From positions 1 to 64,000 of the forward strand of contig CAZVLN010000010.1 in assembly GCA_964627995.1 (NCBI GenBank): a DNA stretch of 64,000 nucleotides, given 5' to 3'. The notes under the pieces were generated by a model. It made no database searches. It saw only the letters and a list, made by a program, of their open reading frames with translations, and had not been told where the DNA came from. The first letter of the stretch is position 1; each line of letters opens with the position of its first letter. Source of the stretch: JAWLFI01 sp964627995 (GTDB lineage Bacteria; Bacteroidota; Bacteroidia; Chitinophagales; Saprospiraceae). Position numbers and translations under genes: made by a program. Of the stretch, positions 60,948-64,000 are shown piece after piece.

Positions 60948-62441
60948 TTAAAGTTCTTTGCGCAGTCGCGCCACTGGAATACTGAGTTGGTCGCGATATT
61001 TGGCTACCGTTCGGCGAGCGACGTTGTAACCTTTTTCTTTAAGCGCTTTCATCAATTTTTGATCGGAAAGTGGCTTGCGTTTATTTTCATTATCCACAAT
61101 TTCATTGAGTACATTCTTTATTTCCAATGTACTCACCTCTTCCCCCTCTGCATTCTCCATAGACTCTGAAAAAAAGTCCTTCAGCAGCTTGGTCCCAAAT
61201 TCCGTTTGAACATATTTGGCAGAAGCGACTCGAGAGATCGTAGAAATATCCAGGCCAGTGACCGCAGAAATGTCTTTGAGAATCATCGGCTTGATACGGG
61301 ATTTATCACCCGTAAGAAAGTACTCGCGCTGATACTGCAAGATAGCATACATGGTTTTGTACATCGTTTGCTGCCGCTGCTGAATAGCATCAATAAACCA
61401 GCGCGCCGAATCTATTTTTTGTTTGATAAAAATCGCAGCTTCTTTTTGCTTCTTTTTGGGCTTACCTTCCGCTGATTTTTGGTCACTATAAGTCTTCAGC
61501 ATGCGTTGATACTGATGATTTACCTGAAGTTCAGGGGCATTCATACTATTAAGGCTCAAAACCAAGTCTCCATCTTTATTTTCAACAATAAAGTCCGGGA
61601 TGATGTATTGGTCTTGCAAACTCGCTCTTCCCGATGAAAATGCACTCGCCGGACGCGGATTTAAGGAGGTAATAAGTTCAATCGCAGTTTTCAGTTCGTC
61701 TTCTGAACACTGAAGTGTTTTTAGCAGTCGGCTGTAGTGCTTCTTAGAAAAAGCATCAAAATAATCTTCCAGAATAACTTTGACACGAAGCCAATCGGGA
61801 TCCGGGTCGGGTTCCATTTTCTTAAGACGTTTTTGCGTTTGTATTACTAAACATTCTTGAAGGGATCGAGCCCCAACACCCGGTGGGTCAAAACCCTGAA
61901 TAATCTCTAAAACTTCCTGAACTTCTTCTTCTCGAAGTTCGATGTTGTACGCAAACATCAGATCATCAATAATGGAGTAAATCTCTCGCCTCAGATACCC
62001 ATCCTCATCCAGGCTCCCGATAATCTGCCTGGCAATTTTTTCTTTTCGATCACTTTTCAATCGGCGCATGGCCAATTGCTCTTCGAGGTAGTCTGAAAAG
62101 TCATCCTGTGCTACCGCCATTTTTCTTCGATCATCCTCGGTCATCCCTCCTCCCGATGACGATCCCTGGCTGTAAGTCGTAGGATCATCCTCTATGTATT
62201 CTTCCAAATAGTCATCGAGTTCAAACTCCTCCTCCTGTTGATCGTCATCTGAGGTTAATTCATCTAAAGACTCCTCAGCGGTTTGCATATCTTCTTCTAA
62301 GGCAGGATTGTCCTCCATCTCCTCTTGTATACGCTGCTCTAAGGCATAGGTAGGTACTTGCAACAACTTCATCAACTGAATTTGCTGCGGCGACAACTTT
62401 TGCGTCATCTTCTGTGACAGCCTTTGTTTTATGTCTACCAT
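60948..62441 (-). CDS. rpoN: RNA polymerase sigma-54 factor
   Basis: A 497-residue sigma factor recognising -24/-12 promoters with enhancer-binding activators. Region I: QRLSQKMTQKLSPQQIQLMKLLQVPTYAL is the Gln/Leu-rich activator-interacting part. An acidic region II (about residues 50-95) follows. The core-binding and HTH regions contain GFDPPGVGARSLQECL, and the RpoN box RRTVAKYRDQL is near the C-terminus. Full-length. The protease and DUF3293 genes follow on the same strand. Confidence 0.95.
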   Translation of the reverse strand: MVDIKQRLSQKMTQKLSPQQIQLMKLLQVPTYALEQRIQEEMEDNPALEEDMQTAEESLDELTSDDDQQEEEFELDDYLEEYIEDDPTTYSQGSSSGGGMTEDDRRKMAVAQDDFSDYLEEQLAMRRLKSDRKEKIARQIIGSLDEDGYLRREIYSIIDDLMFAYNIELREEEVQEVLEIIQGFDPPGVGARSLQECLVIQTQKRLKKMEPDPDPDWLRVKVILEDYFDAFSKKHYSRLLKTLQCSEDELKTAIELITSLNPRPASAFSSGRASLQDQYIIPDFIVENKDGDLVLSLNSMNAPELQVNHQYQRMLKTYSDQKSAEGKPKKKQKEAAIFIKQKIDSARWFIDAIQQRQQTMYKTMYAILQYQREYFLTGDKSRIKPMILKDISAVTGLDISTISRVASAKYVQTEFGTKLLKDFFSESMENAEGEEVSTLEIKNVLNEIVDNENKRKPLSDQKLMKALKEKGYNVARRTVAKYRDQLSIPVARLRKEL

Positions 62442-62550
62442 TTGCGAGTGAATTCTCTTGCCAACCTTTCTAAGATACTAGATTCCATGAATAAATTACC
62501 TTTTTTTCGATTTCTTTGAAAGACGTATCTTCGTCTTAAACGCATTAAAA

Positions 62551-62558
62551 TATATTTG
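62551..62558 (+). promoter_or_regulatory. Candidate -7 box (TATATTTG) of the aminopeptidase P gene
   Basis: Exact TAnnTTTG match about 57 bases before the ATG at 62615. It lies in the 173-base divergent gap with rpoN; a TTTG at 62515 is too far for a -33 element. Confidence 0.4.
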
Positions 62559-62614
62559 TAAAACGTCTGAGCGAAGATAATAAATATATTACAAAAAATA
62601 ATAATATATACAGC

Positions 62615-64000
62615 ATGCTAGAAATAAAAGAAAGAATAGAACGGCTCCGAGTTGCCATGAAAAAAGCAGAAGTCGATGCCTATATCATACCATCTTCCGA
62701 CCCTCACCAAGGTGAGTACGTGGCAGAGCGCTGGCAATCCAGACAGTGGATTTCTGGTTTTACAGGTTCGGCCGGAACTGTTGTTGTTACTCAAAAGCAC
62801 CTCGGCTTGTGGACTGACAGTCGCTATTACCTTCAAGCCCCTGAGGAGCTTCAGGCCTCCGATGGCAGCTTACACAAAATGGATGGTAGCCGAGAATCGT
62901 GGTTTGTAAATTGGTTGATTGATCAACTTCCGAAAGGAGCAACACTTGCTTGCGATGGACGTCTCTTCACGGAAGCGGGAATTCGGAAAATGGAAGAGAA
63001 ATTAAAAGAAGCTGACCTATTTCTACAAACTGAAGTGGATCTCATTGATCAGGTTTGGGAGGATAGACCCGCTCTATCGACTTCACCCATTGAGGATTTC
63101 CCCGTCAAATACGCCGGCGAAAGTCGGGAGCAGAAACTCATGCGCGTCCAACAAAAGTTACGCGAAGAAAAAGCTGACGGTTTGTGGCTATCCGGTTTGG
63201 ACGATATTGCCTGGACTTTAAACTTACGCGGTTCCGATGTCCCTCTTAATCCCCTTTTTTATAGCTACCTTTTAATTACATCTGATCAGCACTATTTATA
63301 CATTGATGAACATAAGGTGCCTAAGGAAGTAGCTGACGATATTGCAGCTGCAAAAGTACACATCCGACCCTATGCAGATGCGTTCTCAGACCTGAGTAGG
63401 CACTCGAAGTCCATGCGTTTGTGGATAGACCCGAATACGGCATCCAGAGCCATATTTGATGCGCTACGGTCGGAGAACTTCCTTGAAAAATCAGGCCCAG
63501 TAAGAGGAATGAAAGCGATAAAAAATGAAACGGAAGTGACAAATATTAGACACGCTATGGTGAAAGATGGCGTGGCCCTAGTTCGCACTTTCCGCTGGCT
63601 GGAAGATCAATTAAAGCAACGTCCCGTAAAAGAAACAGAACTTGCCGATAAGCTGGCCCATTTTCGCTCACAACAGTCTCATTATCGAGGAGAAAGCTTT
63701 GATGCCATAGTAGGATACCGTGGAAATGGAGCCATTGTACATTACCATGCCAGTCCCGAGAAACAGTCACTAATTCGAAATGAAGGCGTACTGCTAGTGG
63801 ATTCTGGTGGGCAATATCTCGACGGAACAACAGATATCACGCGAACATTTGCTCTGGGTGAGGTCAGTGAAGAGGTTAAGAAAAACTATACTCGTGTACT
63901 TAAAGGACATATCGCACTTGCTCAAGCCGTTTTTCCAGAGGGAACGCGAGGCGTGCAACTCGATGTATTGGCTCGTCAGTTTCTCTGGCAAGAGGGCTTA
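62615..64000 (+). CDS. Xaa-Pro aminopeptidase (M24B), N-terminal part (truncated by window edge)
   Basis: The first 462 codons, running off the right edge. N-terminal creatinase-like domains (about residues 1-300) show SGFTGSAGTVVV and LWTDSRYYLQA, typical of aminopeptidase P of the XPNPEP1 type with two creatinase domains. The catalytic pita-bread domain begins near 310: GESFDAIVGYRGNGAIVHYHAS (substrate His), LLVDSGGQYLDGTTDITRTFALG with two metal aspartates, and RVLKGHIALAQAVFPEG. The remaining metal ligands (His, Glu, Glu) lie beyond the window. It removes N-terminal residues before proline, in the cytosol. Confidence 0.93.
   Translation, partial: MLEIKERIERLRVAMKKAEVDAYIIPSSDPHQGEYVAERWQSRQWISGFTGSAGTVVVTQKHLGLWTDSRYYLQAPEELQASDGSLHKMDGSRESWFVNWLIDQLPKGATLACDGRLFTEAGIRKMEEKLKEADLFLQTEVDLIDQVWEDRPALSTSPIEDFPVKYAGESREQKLMRVQQKLREEKADGLWLSGLDDIAWTLNLRGSDVPLNPLFYSYLLITSDQHYLYIDEHKVPKEVADDIAAAKVHIRPYADAFSDLSRHSKSMRLWIDPNTASRAIFDALRSENFLEKSGPVRGMKAIKNETEVTNIRHAMVKDGVALVRTFRWLEDQLKQRPVKETELADKLAHFRSQQSHYRGESFDAIVGYRGNGAIVHYHASPEKQSLIRNEGVLLVDSGGQYLDGTTDITRTFALGEVSEEVKKNYTRVLKGHIALAQAVFPEGTRGVQLDVLARQFLWQEGL

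Noticed and set aside
1..64000. CRISPR array, rRNA, tRNA, prophage or insertion sequence
   Set aside because: No direct-repeat array with spacers, no tRNA-like cloverleaf or TTCGA-type T-arm in the gaps, and no transposase or integrase motif in any frame I read.

Overview
The window looks like a chromosomal segment of a free-living, aerobic member of the Bacteroidota, probably near the Saprospiria (Lewinella/Phaeodactylibacter-like). The phylum is well supported: Bacteroidota-typical families (DUF4175, BBP2-type porin, single-cysteine DksA-like protein, CpcT-like lipoprotein, lipoprotein usually mislabelled Maf, DUF6122/DUF6090), scarcity of Shine-Dalgarno sequences, and several TAnnTTTG (-7) promoter boxes. 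The class is a guess, resting mostly on the style of the GC-rich dispersed intergenic repeats. The host DNA is moderately AT-rich. I see no rRNA, tRNA, CRISPR array, complete insertion sequence or prophage.

Layout. 0-5.5 kb: edge of a surface-polysaccharide or secondary-metabolite locus (GT4 glycosyltransferase; an overlapping pair of PLP enzymes of fold types I and III; a polysaccharide-deacetylase-like protein; a FemAB/GNAT-like acyltransferase). 6-9 kb: beta-barrel protein, DksA-like protein with lspA, and two cysteine-less ArsR regulators. 9-13 kb (minus strand): tsaB, a C-terminal processing protease, an alpha/beta hydrolase and a CrtA-like monooxygenase. 13-18 kb: WbpD-like acetyltransferase, lgt plus a small membrane protein, a SlyD-like isomerase, a DUF1028 protein and a DUF2892 protein. 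18-22 kb: a large carrier-HEAT-cyclic-nucleotide fusion and an HD hydrolase. 22-29 kb (minus strand): a compact DUF4175 / HATPase / ACP / phosphopantetheinyl transferase cluster and htpG. 29-34 kb: lipoprotein, catalytically dead MsrB-like protein, DUF2007, nadK, cyclase-family hydrolase, TPR-like membrane protein.

34-45 kb: CpcT-like lipoprotein, ECF sigma factor with anti-sigma factor, PdeM phosphoesterase, CBS protein, GT39-type glycosyltransferase, Hsp20, nitroreductase, LpxH-like hydrolase, PfkB kinase, Wzx-type flippase, porin with ICMT-like methyltransferase and a conserved 116-aa protein. 46-49 kb: HlyD-permease-ATPase exporter operon. 49-53 kb: uvrB followed by a thioredoxin-type arsenate-reductase-like phosphatase and Acr3 arsenite exporter. 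53-58.7 kb: small membrane and envelope proteins of uncharacterised families, an AT-rich WG-repeat gene and a periplasmic thioredoxin. 58.8-64 kb: xth, DUF3293, an intracellular trypsin-like protease, rpoN, and the start of an Xaa-Pro aminopeptidase.

The most unusual structure not explained by genes is a family of five GC-rich, hairpin-rich intergenic elements (about 13.9, 22.2, 29.6, 52.8 and 57.4 kb). They differ in their middles, but share a beginning (GTGAGGG / AAGGGTG) and an end (CGCCCAAAAA or close to it). Other candidates for follow-up are the two-PLP-enzyme module, the ACP/PPTase/HATPase/DUF4175 cluster, the MsrB-like protein without its catalytic cysteine, and several promoter boxes placed so close to start codons that the mRNAs would be leaderless.
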